In this document: piece after piece, positions 47,721-60,177 of the stretch
Position numbering within the stretch: the stretch's first letter is position 1
Layout of the letters: every line of letters begins with the position of its first letter
Origin: Lotmaria passim
Lineage: Eukaryota > Euglenozoa > Kinetoplastea > Trypanosomatida > Trypanosomatidae
Reading direction: 5' to 3'
DNA length: 64,000 nt
NCBI GenBank assembly: GCA_037349495.1
Contig: CP140220.1
Coordinates: forward strand, 186,001-250,000
The notes under the pieces: model-generated
Seen by the model: the letters and a program-made list of their open reading frames with translations, nothing else
Databases searched by the model: none
What the model was told of the DNA's origin: nothing
Program-made: the position numbers and the translations under genes

Positions 47721-48679
47721 CTGCGACTGACCGTCTCTACGTCCAAAAAAAAAAAACGAGAAGTCTATAAAAGACGTGTCTGGGAGCGATTGCACCCGGT
47801 GCGAAGACGTTGCCTTTTCTTACAGAAGAAACAACAAGAACACGAGCCTAGGGCGTTGTTGCTACTTACGACTAGCGAAGACTCGCAACGTGTGTTCCTT
47901 TGTGCTCGCTTTTGCGAGCACACCTGTGAGTGCGTGAGTGCGTGTATGTGTGTGTATTGTGTGCGTGCTGCTTTTTTTTTTTCTTCTGCTCCTCCTTTTA
48001 TTTTAATTCTTAACAAGGATGCCTTCAAAAAAAAAAAGAGAAAGCTGAAGTGTTGACGTGCACGCTGTGTCGTGGTAAAGAAACGGGTGTCAATACAAAG
48101 CACTCAGTCCAGAGTTCAAAAAAAAAAAAAACAGCTAGGAGGTTTGCTTATCTCAGTATACCCATTGAAGCTCTCCCACCGTGGATGAAGAGCAGTAACA
48201 AGAAGAAAGGAGAATTCTAAAAAAAAAAAAAGGAGCGAGGAAAGTGGTTTGAAACAGTGCGGAGGTCGTTGTTGCGGACTATGATCTACGCACAGATAAA
48301 CAGAAACACACATGTATAGATTAAGGGAAAGAGAGATCGACTGCCATCTGCTTCAAAGAAAAGACTCTTCTCGCTCGTGTTTCGGAGACATAGGTGTTAT
48401 GCTCTATTACCGCACATCAAGCTTTAAAGACGAAAAAGAAAATAAGAAAATTGTTATGAAAAAAAAAACGCCTTTTTTCTGTTGTTTTGAATTTCTTCGT
48501 TATCGTCGTTGGTCCTCTACTCAGCGCGCTCCATAGCGCGTCTGCGTATCGCCATTATCCTCTTTTTTTTTTTTTTCTTCCTCTCTTCTTCAGTGCACGT
48601 TCTCGTAGTGCCTTCAAAGCAACGCAGATTTCCGTTCACCTGACGATATGTAGAGGAGGATGCAAAAAAAAAAAAACGC

Positions 48680-48710
<31 letters not shown>

Positions 48711-48972
48711 TGTGTACTTTTATATGTGACTATAATAACATGTAAAGTATCACCTTCACTGACTCGCCAAAGGCTCTCTTCCCCTTTCGCTTCACGTCAA
48801 GAGAGAATAAGTGCGTATGTGCTAAAAAAAAAAAAAAAAACAGAGAATCTGAAAGGGAAAAAAACGAGATGTAGAGTTTTTCTATGACGCCGAACGACAA
48901 CAAAAAAAAAAAAAAAGAGGACAGATCAACCCTTTTTTTTTTATTCTTCTTCTTCTTCTCTCGCGTTATTTT
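47721..48972. other. Spacer between the FKBP-like gene and the YEATS gene
   Basis: About 1.25 kb of AT-rich sequence with A/T homopolymers and a TA/TG repeat near 48680-48716. It should contain the 3' UTR of the FKBP-like protein gene. No gene is supported. Confidence 0.7.
47737..47756 (-). promoter_or_regulatory. Predicted spliced-leader acceptor of the YEATS gene
   Basis: On the coding strand T12 is followed by ggacgtag, with AG at 47738-47737, then two further AGs before ATG 47720. The leader would be about 16 nt or shorter. Confidence 0.6.
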
Positions 48973-51900
48973 CTAGTGTTGCTTGCGCAAGTGTTGCAGC
49001 AGCGCAGACCGACTCAGTCGATCCGCCATCTCCGGCGCCATCGACGTCTCCGGCGCGCGATCCGCGCGCGCCACCCCACCACCACCACCACCACCACGCA
49101 GTCTGGCCCGCTCTTTCTCTTCCTCCTCCTCCTCCACCGTCAGCAGCTGCACCGCCACACGCCGTGCCGTCTTCGCGTCACTCGTGTTGTTCAACCGTTC
49201 CGACAGCGAGGCCAGCAACGCCCAGAGCGAGGCGTCGTGGGGAAGGTAGAAGAGCGCCATGCAGCATGCCTCCCAGCTCATCGAGCAAAGACCCGGCAGC
49301 TCCGCGTACGCAAAGGCAAGGTAGTGAAAGCACTCCCCAAGGTAAGCGTAACGACGGCAGAAGAGCTTGGCGGACTCCTCCAGCGGCGCTGGTGGCGGTA
49401 TCCCAGCAGTACAGCCCGTAACAGCGACACCTGGAGTGGCTGAGCCCGCCACGCTTCCCTCACTCGACCGGCCAATGCCAATGTCATTCGCACCACCACC
49501 AACCTCGCCGTCCCCTACTCCTGCAGTAGAGCAACTCTTGCTCAAAGAGGAGCGACGGCGCGACGGCATGGAGGTCATCTGCGACCACCACGGCCCGTAC
49601 ACTTGCTCCAGCGCCGCTGCCGGCGTCGCATCCGCCTCAACCACGCCGAACGTCAACAGAAAAATGGCGAGGTACAGCATCGGGAGCACCTTCAGCAGCA
49701 CCCGCTCCAGGGCAAGAGGGATGCGACGGCTTAGCGTGCAGGCAGCGCTGGCGGCGGACGGGCAGAAAAACGCCATCGCGGCAGCCAGCACCTGAATGGA
49801 GGGAGTGGCTGACACGTCAGCCGCGCCGTCCAGCGCTGTGGCGAGAGATGCGGCGCCGCTCGAAGAGGGACGTGAGACACCTCCGCCAACCGTGCGGCTG
49901 GCGCCGCCGCCGCCGCCATTGCCACTGCTACTGCTAACGGCGCTGGTGGGGCTGGCGCCCATCGCCTGTGCGCGTGCGGTGGCCGCGGCCAGGATGGCAG
50001 AGTGGTCCTCGCCAAAGAGAAGGTACGGCAGACGCTGACGGAACTGCCGACCGCGGCTGGACAGTCGGGTATTGCGGCGCAGCGCCGGCGGCACGACAGC
50101 GGCGAGGTGGAGCGTGCACAGGGCAGGGGAGTGGCGGTGGGGCGAGGATGCCGTGCCGTCGCCAGTGCCCTGCCACGTCGCCGCGAGGCCGTCTACGACG
50201 TGGAAGTAGTAGTCCAACAAGACCGCCGCATCGCCCAGCAACGCGCGCGCCGCAGCAAGGCCCTCCTCTGGAGAGACGGAGAAGAAGTGGTGTGGCGTTA
50301 GAACGGGCTTGCAGGCGTGCACGCGGACGCGGTAGCGCTGCTCCCCACCGCGGCGTTTCAGCAGTTGCTTGCTGGCGGCGAGGCTGCGCCGCGTCATGGC
50401 GTCGACGCCATCGGCCCCGTCACGGGTGTCGCTGCGGACATAGGTGTTGGCATCGCGTGGTTTGGAGGAAAGGGAGCGACGTGGCTTGCTGGTGGGGCTG
50501 GTGACGCTGGCGTTTGCGACGTTGCCAGCGGTTGTCAGGAGAGCTGCAGCGGCGGTGGCGATGGTGGGCCGTGTGGAGACGCCGACCGGCGCCATCGGCG
50601 TTTTTAGCGTGTCGGCCTTCGCCGCTGCTAAAGGCGTGGCAGTGACGGAGGCGGACTCCGCTTGACTTCGTCTAAAAGTCATTGGTGACCCCGCACCTTC
50701 TACCGGCGTTGACAGGGGCTGCGGAGAGATTGCGGCCGCCGCCTCCTGCGCCGTCGCGGTAATGTCCGCCAAGACGGAGCACACGTACAGCCGCTCCTCC
50801 GCTTCAGCTGGGTGACCGCGTGTGACGACGTACACGTCTGCGCCGCACGGATGCCGGCTTGCCTGCAGAGCCGCGTCTAACCAGCAGGGGTGCATGACAC
50901 AGCCAACGCAGCTGCGCAGTGGCGAAGACAGCGTCATGTTCGTTTCCGGAACTTCAGCTGTCCTGGCAGCCATCGAACACGAGGCGGAAGCTGCAGAACG
51001 CAGTAGCGGGTAGGCGCAGGGCTCGTAGGCGCGAGTGACATGGTTAAACACGGAGACGGTGTAGGACACGGCGGCGGAGTCGTGCGGGTAGCGGGTGAAC
51101 TCCTCGATGGCACGCAGTAAAGCCCGATTGGAGATACTGCTCGAGGCGCGGCCGTTCAAGCTCGGGCCATCATTGCCGCCACTGTTGCCACTGCCAGCCA
51201 CGCCGCCGCCGCCGCCTTCGCTGCTGTTGTTGTTCGTGCCTCGGCCTCGGCTCATCGTGTTAAAGTCACCGCGGTGCCAGAGATGTGCAAAGGCGCGGAT
51301 CGCGTCTGACACACGGAAGTACGGCATCCAGATATACCCCAAGTGAAGCGACGTGGCACCAGGGACGACAGTGGTGGCGTTGGTCGCCGTCGCCGTGACC
51401 GAAGCGAGGGCCTTCACATCTCCTGTGAAAGGTCTACCGCTGACGAGGTCGGCCGCGGCGGTGCGGCCGCTGACGCCGCTCTCCAGCACGTGCGCGCGGT
51501 CGCGCGTGTTGAGCAGCTTGCCGTCCATGACGTACATCATCGCCGTGAAGAGCGCCGCACGGCTGGCGTTGCGAACCTCGACGCGGTCTAGCACTGACAC
51601 CATCAGCTGCGCGAGCGTGGCTTTGCTGCTGCCGTGCCGAGACGGTGAAGTGGGGCAGCCGCGCGTCGCCGCTGCAGCAGCAGCGGCTGCTGCGGTGTCC
51701 GTTCCTGTGCTCAGCTCCTTCGCATCTCCGTTGCCTGGTCGCTTTAGCAGATAGTGAAAAGGGGTTGCCAGGTTGCATCGCATGAGATTGCTCTCATGCA
51801 GACACAACAGCGCGTCCGTGATTGAGCTGCGATGCTGCGTCGAGTCAGAGGTGACGGAGGTGCTCACGCTGACTCCGCCAGCAGATAAGTTCGACGTGGT

Positions 51901-52599
51901 GCGGAGAGACACATCATGTTCTCCTGCCTGTGTTGTTGCTGCTGCTATCTCAGTCAAGAGAGGGGCAGGGGTGGGTGGGGAGCTGCCCGTCGAGCCCCCT
52001 TGCTCGCTGGCTGTCGCCCCTGCACCCGTCACGTTGTCCACCATCGCCACCGCGACGGGCTCTGCGCTGATCAGCAGTGACGGCAGGGCGCTGGTCGACC
52101 GAGTCGGCAGCAGCGGTATCCGTTCGCGCAGTCGCAGGAACACCATCACCGGCTCCACGGCGGCGTACACCGCCGCCTCGTAGGCCCGCACATCAGCCGG
52201 GATGACGGGTGCGAAAGTTGGCAGCGACGGCGAGCGTGCGCGCTGCGGTGGCCGCGGCATCGGTCTGAACATCCCGAGTTGTGCCGTGACAGGCACCTCC
52301 GTAATAGTTGCGGTCGTAGTCGTCGTGGTCGTGCTAAGGGGGCATGTAGTATCATTGCCGTTCCGCGGCAGAGATGGGTAGATGCGCGTTAGCGAGGTCT
52401 GGGGAGGAAAAGGCGGTGGCTGCTGCTGCTGTGGTGGTGGTGGCGGTTGCTTGGGCGCCGAAGCTTCCTCTGTTTCCCCAGCCTTTCCTTTGCCCTTCTT
52501 ACTATTCTTGTCCTCGCTACCGCCGCTGCGTTTTTTTCGGTGCCAGTCCCGCACACGCGAAAAAAACCGCGATGACTTGTGCTGCAGCGGTGCCTGTTG

Positions 52600-52635
<36 letters not shown>

Positions 52636-55392
52636 TGATGGCGGCGAAGCTGACAACGGTTGCAGCTGATGCGAATGCGAATGCGGGGAGCATGGGAAGA
52701 GAATGCTGCTGCTCCTGCTGCCAACACCGCCGCGGTCTTGCTCCGTCGCCCGGTCCGTCGACGACGCCCGTGACGAAGCCGGAGAGCTGCACGGCGACGT
52801 CGACGAGAACGCCGAGGAACTTTGATGACGCGAGGAGGCGGAGTTGCTGTGAGAGGATCCCCGCCGCCCACTGCCGCTGTTCCGGTTGTAACTCTTATTG
52901 CCATTACTACCAACCTTGCCACCTTCGCGGCGGGTGTGTGAGCGGGTTGTGCGCGAGGAGGGTCGGTGGCGTGACTTCGGGGAGTTGAGCATCACCGCGC
53001 GTGGCTCGTCGCACGCGCGGAAAAAGCTCACCGTTGACGAGCGCGACGGCGGTGGTGCATCGTTCAACAAGCTGATCCATGCAGACGTGCTGCTATCGCC
53101 ACCGCCACCCATGCTGGAGCTAGCAGACGCAGCTACAGACGTACCAGCGCGAATGTACGCTGTCCCGTCTAGCGGTGCCGAAAAGCGCGACGTGTCGTCC
53201 GGCGCCATAAGAAATGTCGCCTCCTCCCCCACCAGCATCGTTGCAAGGGCGACTTGGACGCCGTTCCACAGCGGCGGTGGCATCAGCCTGCCGCCCTCGG
53301 CCACCGTCGATCCAGTTAGGAAGTGACGGACGCTGCCGCGTGCGGTGAAGCACGGCGCGCTTCCGCGGGTGCCCGCCACGCTAGACGAGGAGCAAGGCTC
53401 GCAAAGGAAAAGCTTGCCGCTGCGCACGTTGTTCGTTCTACGCGCGGCGTAGAGGCACGACTGCACGACCTCCCCGCAGGCACGACGTCGCAGCTGGGCC
53501 GCGGACGCAGCCGCCACAGCATCCGGCGATGCATCCAGATCCGGTATCTCCGCAAGCCACATGTACTTCTGCTGCTGCTGCCGTAGTTGGTGTTCCACAT
53601 TCGCTGCTGTAGCCTCCGCTGCTGCTCGCGTGGCGTCGCCGATGCTGTATACATCGTTACCCTCGTCCGACGCCGCGTCGCTCTCTGCAGAGGGAGTAAA
53701 CGAGGCATCGACAGTGCTGGAGTTGGTGGTGACGTTGGTGTTCCTGCGCGCGTAGGCGGCGTGCCGCGAGGAGGAGTTCGGCACAACCTCCTCCAGCCGG
53801 TTCACACCCGTGGCATGCAGCTGAATCATGAGGGGATCGTGGCGCAAAGCACTTATCTCCGCATCGGTGAAGTGCTTGTAGCGTGCCGGCTTAATGACGT
53901 AGTCGAACGTGAGGAGGCACGGCGTACTCGCGCCGGCCCCGTTAAGACACCGTGCAATCTCCGCTTCCACGTCAGCGAAGCTGGGGACGCCGTGACTTCG
54001 GTTGCTGCTACTGCCGCTGTCGTTGCTGCAGCTTCCATTGCTGCCGCTGTTGTTGTTACCGTTTGCATTGTCCCCTGCAGCGAAGCGGCACGCCGTCGTG
54101 GCCAGGCTGATCACGGACGAGTTAGCGTTACTGTGATGGTTATGGTGATTGTTACTGTTGCTACTATGGTTACTCCCACTAACCGAGTTGCGCCGCCATG
54201 GCGAGCTCACCATCCTCCGCACCACGCCTCCTGCAGCGCCGCCATTGCTCGTGGCAAAGGTGGCGGTGACGGGCGCCGGGCTGCCAGGAAAAGCAGCACC
54301 GCTCGTGTTCACCGTTGACGACGAGTACGGTGTCACGGCAGCGGGCATGAAACTCGTTGCGTTGCCTTGCCCAGCTCGACTCGTCTGATCAAGATAATTA
54401 GCGACGATGCCGTTTGACTGATACAGTGCCCACAGCACGTCGTGGCCGGTCCCCCCAATGCGAAACGTAGAAGGTTGAAGAAAGACGCCCTCGTATGGAG
54501 GCGCCGCCGCAGCCGCGGCCGTGTTGGCGCACCGTCGCAGCGGTGTCACGGGAGAAACGCCCACACCGGCATTGCCACTACCACTATTACTAACAGCAGC
54601 AGCAGGTGTGTGGGTGGCGTCAGACCTGATATGAGCCGTCACTGCCGCGCCGCTGCCAGTGTGCTTCGACTCAGGCAACCCCGACGTCGGTTGTGGTGCC
54701 GGCACATACGGTTCGAGCTCGGTGCTGCTGAAGACGACGACGCTGCGCGTGGTGGACTGCAGCGGCAGTTGCGGCGACGTGAGAAGATGCAGAGGACTCA
54801 GCACACCCGCGTTAGGATTTATGTTAGTGCTAACAGTTGTAGTAGGAGCCGTAATAGCACTACTGCTGCTGTTGTTGTGGCTTTGATGTCGCTGTACGGC
54901 TGTGGTGTGGGGTGCGTCGCTTGGGATGGTGCCGGCAAAGCTATGTGGCAGCGAACCTGACAGCGGCCTCGAGCCCACGCTGTTGCTACCGCCGCCGCCG
55001 CCGTTGCTGCCGGTTGACGCCAGCGTCACCGAGCACAGGGGAGGCACTGTGGTGTTCGTGTTGTGCACACCGTGAAGCACGCTGCTATTGTTGCTGCTAC
55101 TGTTAGCTCCTCCGCCATGTGACGAGGTCCGCAGCGACGGCTGAGACGGTGTGACATGCACATGTGTACTTACCGCATTGATGTCTGCGCTGTTATTCGT
55201 ATTGTTGTTCGCAGCGTCGCTGGCTCGTGTGGTGGTGGGCGTGGTGATCATGGTCACCGGCAGAGACGGGTGGGACCTTTCTGTCTCGTCACTGCTGCCG
55301 CGTGTGTCGCGGTCCCGCGTGGAACGTGACAGCGACGCGGACAGCGGAGGCAGCGGCTCCGTCTTTTTTACTCCAAATGGAGCCTGAGGCAT
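48973..55392 (-). CDS. Giant Ser/Asn-rich protein with weak FKBP-like segments and helical C-terminus
   Basis: A 2,139-residue protein, mostly Ser/Thr/Asn low complexity, with a Gln run near residue 925. Conserved-looking islands stand out. Near 494 is 'LTFDYVIKPARYKHF'; near 712 'VQVALATMLVGEEATFLMAP'; near 1,367 'AIRAFAHLWHRGDF'; near 1,510 'WLDAALQASRHPCGADVYVV'. The second and fourth resemble the FKBP pattern 'G(L/V)..AL..M..GE.A.F.I', so degenerate peptidyl-prolyl isomerase-like domains are possible. Near 1,903 is a hydrophobic stretch 'VLPMLYLAIFLLTFGVV'. Around 2,020-2,090 an Ala/Leu-rich helical pair resembles TPR repeats. FKBP plus TPR is a known co-chaperone layout, but the match here is by eye and weak. 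The frame opens at a GTG 8 codons upstream; ATG 55392 was chosen. Confidence 0.8.
52594..52635. repeat. CTG-type trinucleotide repeat encoding poly-Gln
   Basis: A run of TTG and CTG on the plus strand, read as CAG/CAA on the coding strand. It gives about 14-15 Gln near residue 925 of the FKBP-like protein. The CTG part is pure and prone to slippage. Confidence 0.85.
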
Positions 55393-55664
55393 GGCATCCG
55401 CACAGCCACGCGACACTATTTGTCCGCAAGGTGTGCACGCGCCTCCCCAACTTTGGAGCTAATTTTGTGTGTTTTTTTTTTTTGTTGTTGTTGTTGCTGT
55501 TGCTGTTGGTGTTTCCTTTTTATTTTCCTTTTCCTCTTCTTTCTTGAAGTTACGTTTCACAATTGGAAGTCAACTTGCATCTCGTATCCCGTCAAAAAGT
55601 CTGAAGACGTGTGAGCAGAGGCCGGAACGCGATACAGCGAATGCCTCGTTTCACGTCAATGATC

Positions 55665-55694
55665 TGAAAAACAATAATAAGAAAAAAAAAAAAA
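55665..55694 (-). promoter_or_regulatory. Predicted spliced-leader acceptor of the FKBP-like gene
   Basis: On the coding strand a T13 run is followed by ttattattgtttttcag, a textbook acceptor with AG at 55666-55665. The leader would be about 272 nt to ATG 55392. Confidence 0.55.
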
Positions 55695-57685
55695 CAGCGG
55701 ACGCCCTGCGCGAGTCTACAATCACGGGGTATGCTGATTCCAGCCTCAAAATAACAATAATAGTAAATAAAAAAAAAAAACAACGACAACAATAATTATA
55801 AAATAAAGCTCTTGTATAAGACAAACCAGAAAAAAAAAAGAGGGAAAAAAAAAAACGACAAACGTCAGTCGTTGCCTCTGGGCCAATTTTTTTTTTCTCT
55901 GTGGTTTATTTGTTTCTGTTTTTTCCCCCCCCCCCTTTTTTTTTCAACGGTGAAGGCACAATAAAACGATAGTGCAAGAAACGCACATGGCAGGAGCAAT
56001 TTCTCGTAATGAGACGGTACCACGTCAGCACAGAACTAAAAAAAAAAAAAGGTAGAAGAATGGAGGAGACACGGAATAGTGAAGAAAGAAAAAAAAAGAG
56101 CGCCGATGAAACCTAGAAGAAAAAAAAAAAAGAAAGGAGAAAAAAAAAAAACAGCTACTAAGAAAAAAAAAAAAAGACGTGCAGAGTGTTGAATGAGATC
56201 GAAGCACAGAAGAAGGAAGACGATGAGGGACAATAGTTGTGAGAGAGACATCACTAAGGATCGATAATGGAGACACGGAAAAAAAAAAAAGCGGGTCGCG
56301 AACAGAAAACCACTGAAATCAGTGCTAGTCTGATCTATCCCCCTGGTGGTGGCTATTTCCTTTTTTTTTTTTATCATTTTGTCTCCTTTTCTTCATTTCA
56401 ACTCTTCGCCTCACAAGCGTGAGCAGAGCGTTTCAAGTTGAACGAACAGGCGCAGTCTATCGAACAGAACACGTCGATGGGGGCAATAAAAAAAAAAAAA
56501 CCTGAATCCAAAAAGCAAGTTGAAGTCCTTTTTTTTTCCCTCTCTTCTTTCTTCCTTTTCAATCAAGAAAAAAAAAGAAAAATTGAAGGAAAAAGAGCCT
56601 GTGCGTTCACTGACTTTAGTGCGGCACATCTGTTTTCATAATTGCGCTACCAGTACCATTCATGTACTTCCTTTCGCTCCTTTTTATTTTACAAACTGCC
56701 GATCGCATGGACAAATCGAACAATACAATCAAACCGAGTGTGCAATTTAGTGCTTCACAGTGGTATTTTTCCTCATATTTTATTTTTTTTTTTTTGAGTG
56801 CAAAGTAAAGCACTGAGTGTCTTTTGACCTTTTTAGAAACTGAGTAAATAAAAAAGCAAGAAAAGTCCATGCTGGCGATGTTTGCAAGAGTTATATAAAA
56901 ATTTCAAAAAAAAAAGTAAGGTGAGCCTGTTCAATAGAGAGTGCTAAAGCAAAAACAAGAAAGAAAAAGACGTTTTGGGGGGTTTTTTTGCTTCCTTTTT
57001 TTTTTTTTAAGCGTAGCTTAAGGAACTCTGAAATAGAAAATGTTCAAGTTACAGAAAGCTAAGGTTCAAAAAAAAAAAAAAACATCAAAAACAAACGTAT
57101 TACACTATTTTAAAGGGAAAAAAGAGAAAAGATGTTGAGGGGTAGCATCGTTCACCGTGAACTGAATTAGAAAGGTGTAGCGAAGACGTGTTGCTGCTCA
57201 CCTATTCCTAGACACACAGGTGTATTTCCACATGTCGCAAACTCTACGTTGCCAGGACAGCAAACGTATGAAAAGTCCACGGTAGGCATAAAAAAAAAAA
57301 AAAGAACTCATATATATTAAAAAAAAAAAAAAGAAAACGTCTGCACCTGCTGATCTTTCTTTTCTCAGCGCATCGACAGAATTGCACCGTTAGCTTTTTT
57401 TTTTCTCTGTCTTTTTCTTTATTATTATTTTTTTTTTTTTTTACTTGTGGCCTGTGTGGCTAGTCTCTCAATCCCGCAAAGCTCCCCCATCCTCCCTAAA
57501 AAAAAAAAAAAAGTAAAAGGGGAAAAAAAAAAAAAAGCGACCAACTTTGCTCATACAAGCATAATTCCTTCAGATTAAGCTACTCTTTTTTTAAAGTTCA
57601 TTTACACTTTTTTTTTTTAATTATTTTTGCCTTTACACTTGATCGATTTCACTGTCTCATTTTCATTTTTTATCATCTTCCTTTT

Positions 57686-57687
<2 letters not shown>

Positions 57688-57724
<37 letters not shown>
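57688..57724. repeat. (TG)n microsatellite
   Basis: A TG dinucleotide run of about 37 bases in the long spacer. Confidence 0.95.
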
Positions 57725-57727
<3 letters not shown>

Positions 57728-60130
57728 TTTGAAGCGATGTTACTAAAACGAGGATCAAAAACACGTTTGGCATGTGGAAAAAAAAAAAAAGATGCGATCG
57801 AACACGTCGCATCAAATGGGGGAAAAAAAAAAAAGGCTGGCAGAAAGAGGAAAAAGAAAGCAGTAAAACAAGTAAATAAACGAAAAAGAAACCGGCCTGC
57901 TCGCGCCTAGAAAAAAAAAAAAGAGCTTTAAAAAAAAAAAAAACGCGCATGTTTAGTCGAAAGCCAAATAAAACAAAGAGATCAGAGATTTGAAGAGAAA
58001 GGGGGAAAAAAAAAAGAAGCTAGTGTAGAAATAAACGAGAAAGGAGAAGAAAAAAAAAAACATAAAAACAGCCAATGTCGAAGACAAGCACATTCGACTT
58101 TAAGACTGTGTGTCGACTTCGTCCAAGTCTGGTTACAGGAAACTCAAAAAAAAAAAAAAAGAAGAGAGAGTCGTATATTGAAGACGAGGCAGGAGTAACA
58201 CAAAAAAAAAAAGAGCACCGAAACAAAAAAAAAAAAAACTGAAAGGGAAAAAAAGAAGAAAAAAAAGGGACAATACAACACACACACAAAAAAAAAAAAG
58301 GCAGAACTTCAACGCTATCGTAGCAGCGACGCTACGACACACGCCTGCGGCACCGACAACACGCTAATTCTCTCTTCTTGTTGTTGTTATCTTCCTTTTC
58401 CCTAGTACTCCTCTCGCATGTTTCCACGCGATCACAGAAGGAAATAAAAAAGAACACAAAAGCTGAGAGAGGAAAAAAAAAAAGCATGTTTGTGCGCTCA
58501 AAGCGAGTAAGTAAATCAAAAAGTGCTACAAAGAAGGAACCAGCACATACGCACGCACATTATACGCGCGCTCACGCTATCACCTACTGCCAGAACGAAA
58601 AACGTCAGCAAAAACTAGAGAAACAACGCTTTGCACCTTTTCTAAGTGCTTTCCTTGCACAGGTGTTTCACCTGTTCTGGAGCAGATGAGATGATGACCG
58701 TTTCCCTTGCCCTCCTTGCTGACCGTTAGCTGAGCTTATCCATTTTCTTTTTTTTTTTTTTACTTTACCCTTTTTTTCCTGTGTTTTACTATCGCCGTGA
58801 ATAACAATAATAAAAGAGGAAGGAAGTACCACGGTTGCTATCGCAGTTCAACAACGTGCGCACCTCATCTCAGCATAACCAAAAACGACGTTATTTCCCT
58901 TGCCATCCACTTTTTTTTTTTTTTTCCGGCACCGCACGCATCGTGGCATACTATTTGCTTTTTTTTCCCCCTCTTGTTATTGTTGTTGCTGTTCTTCAAC
59001 AAGATTGAATCGTCAAGGTGCCGAAACAAAGGGTGTAGAGGCAGTGGGGAGAGAGAGAAGCATGCGGGTGAACTGTATATATATGAGCAAACGCCGAACG
59101 TATACATCCAAAAAAAAAAAGACAATAAGAAACAACAGTGAAGCACTTCACTTTGAGTGACACAGGAGTTTCACAAAAGACAATATCGACGCTGGCGACA
59201 ACAAAAAAAAAAAGAAAAAAAAGATGGAAAGCACAAGTTTGCGTCATTTCTATGATCTACTTTTAGTCTGCGTTTGAGTTTCTGTGTGTGTTTTTTTTTT
59301 TTGTAGTGTTGCTATTCCCTTAATTCTTATTTAAAAAAAAAAAACTATCTTCCTCTCTAACTCAAGATGTGTGCGGAAGACTCTTGAATTTAACGACGCG
59401 GATAGCATTGCCAAAAACGCAAAATACTGAAAACCCCAAAAGAAAAGACCAAAGAAGTTGTATATAAAAAAGTGAGAGAAAACACAAGCATACTGGTGAC
59501 TTCTTTTTTATGTACTTGTATATTCTCATTTTTTTTTTTGAATCTGGTGTGTTTGTTTGTTTGTTTGTTTGTTTTTTTCATAATCAAAAGGACGAATGAA
59601 AAAAAAAAGGACTTTTCATAGAATGACAGCTAAAATAAAAGAAAATAAAGGGCGTTGAAAAAGCGGAACGAAAAAGCTCCTTGTTTCACAAAAGCGAAGG
59701 CTGTGCATCCCTTTTCAAGTGTGTTTTTTTTTTCTCTCTTGCTTTTTTTCTATCTCCTACCGAGAAAAAAAAAAACTGAAAAGGAGGCACACCGAGCACA
59801 GGTGTTCGACGTACGTACACGTAAGTGGCAAAGCGACAGCGCATATTTCTCTGTTCAACAGCACACACACACACACACACACAAAAAAAAAAAAAGGCAC
59901 AACAACAGCAAGATGTCCGCGTGCAATAAAAAAAAAAAAGAAAAGAAACAAGGTAACTCAATTATGACAACAACGGCGTGAAGAGAACATCGGCGCGTTT
60001 GCTTTTGCACATCTTAGCGTTTTGCCATCATCACCTGTAGTTTTCCCCTTGTTTTGAGATCAACGATGGCGAGAGAGCACAGTGCTTATTGCAAGCACCC
60101 GCTAATGCGAAACAAGCGAAACTGCTGCTG

Positions 60131-60131
<1 letters not shown>

Positions 60132-60174
<43 letters not shown>
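60132..60174. repeat. (TG)n microsatellite
   Basis: A TG dinucleotide run of about 43 bases, followed by a short GTTT array. It sits next to the ordinary-composition block at 59975-60130. Confidence 0.95.

Positions 60175-60177
<3 letters not shown>

Noticed and set aside
58689-58735. Possible C/D snoRNA boxes (ATGATGA then CTGA)
   Set aside because: The boxes are only about 25-40 nt apart, too close for a normal C/D snoRNA, and no terminal stem was seen.
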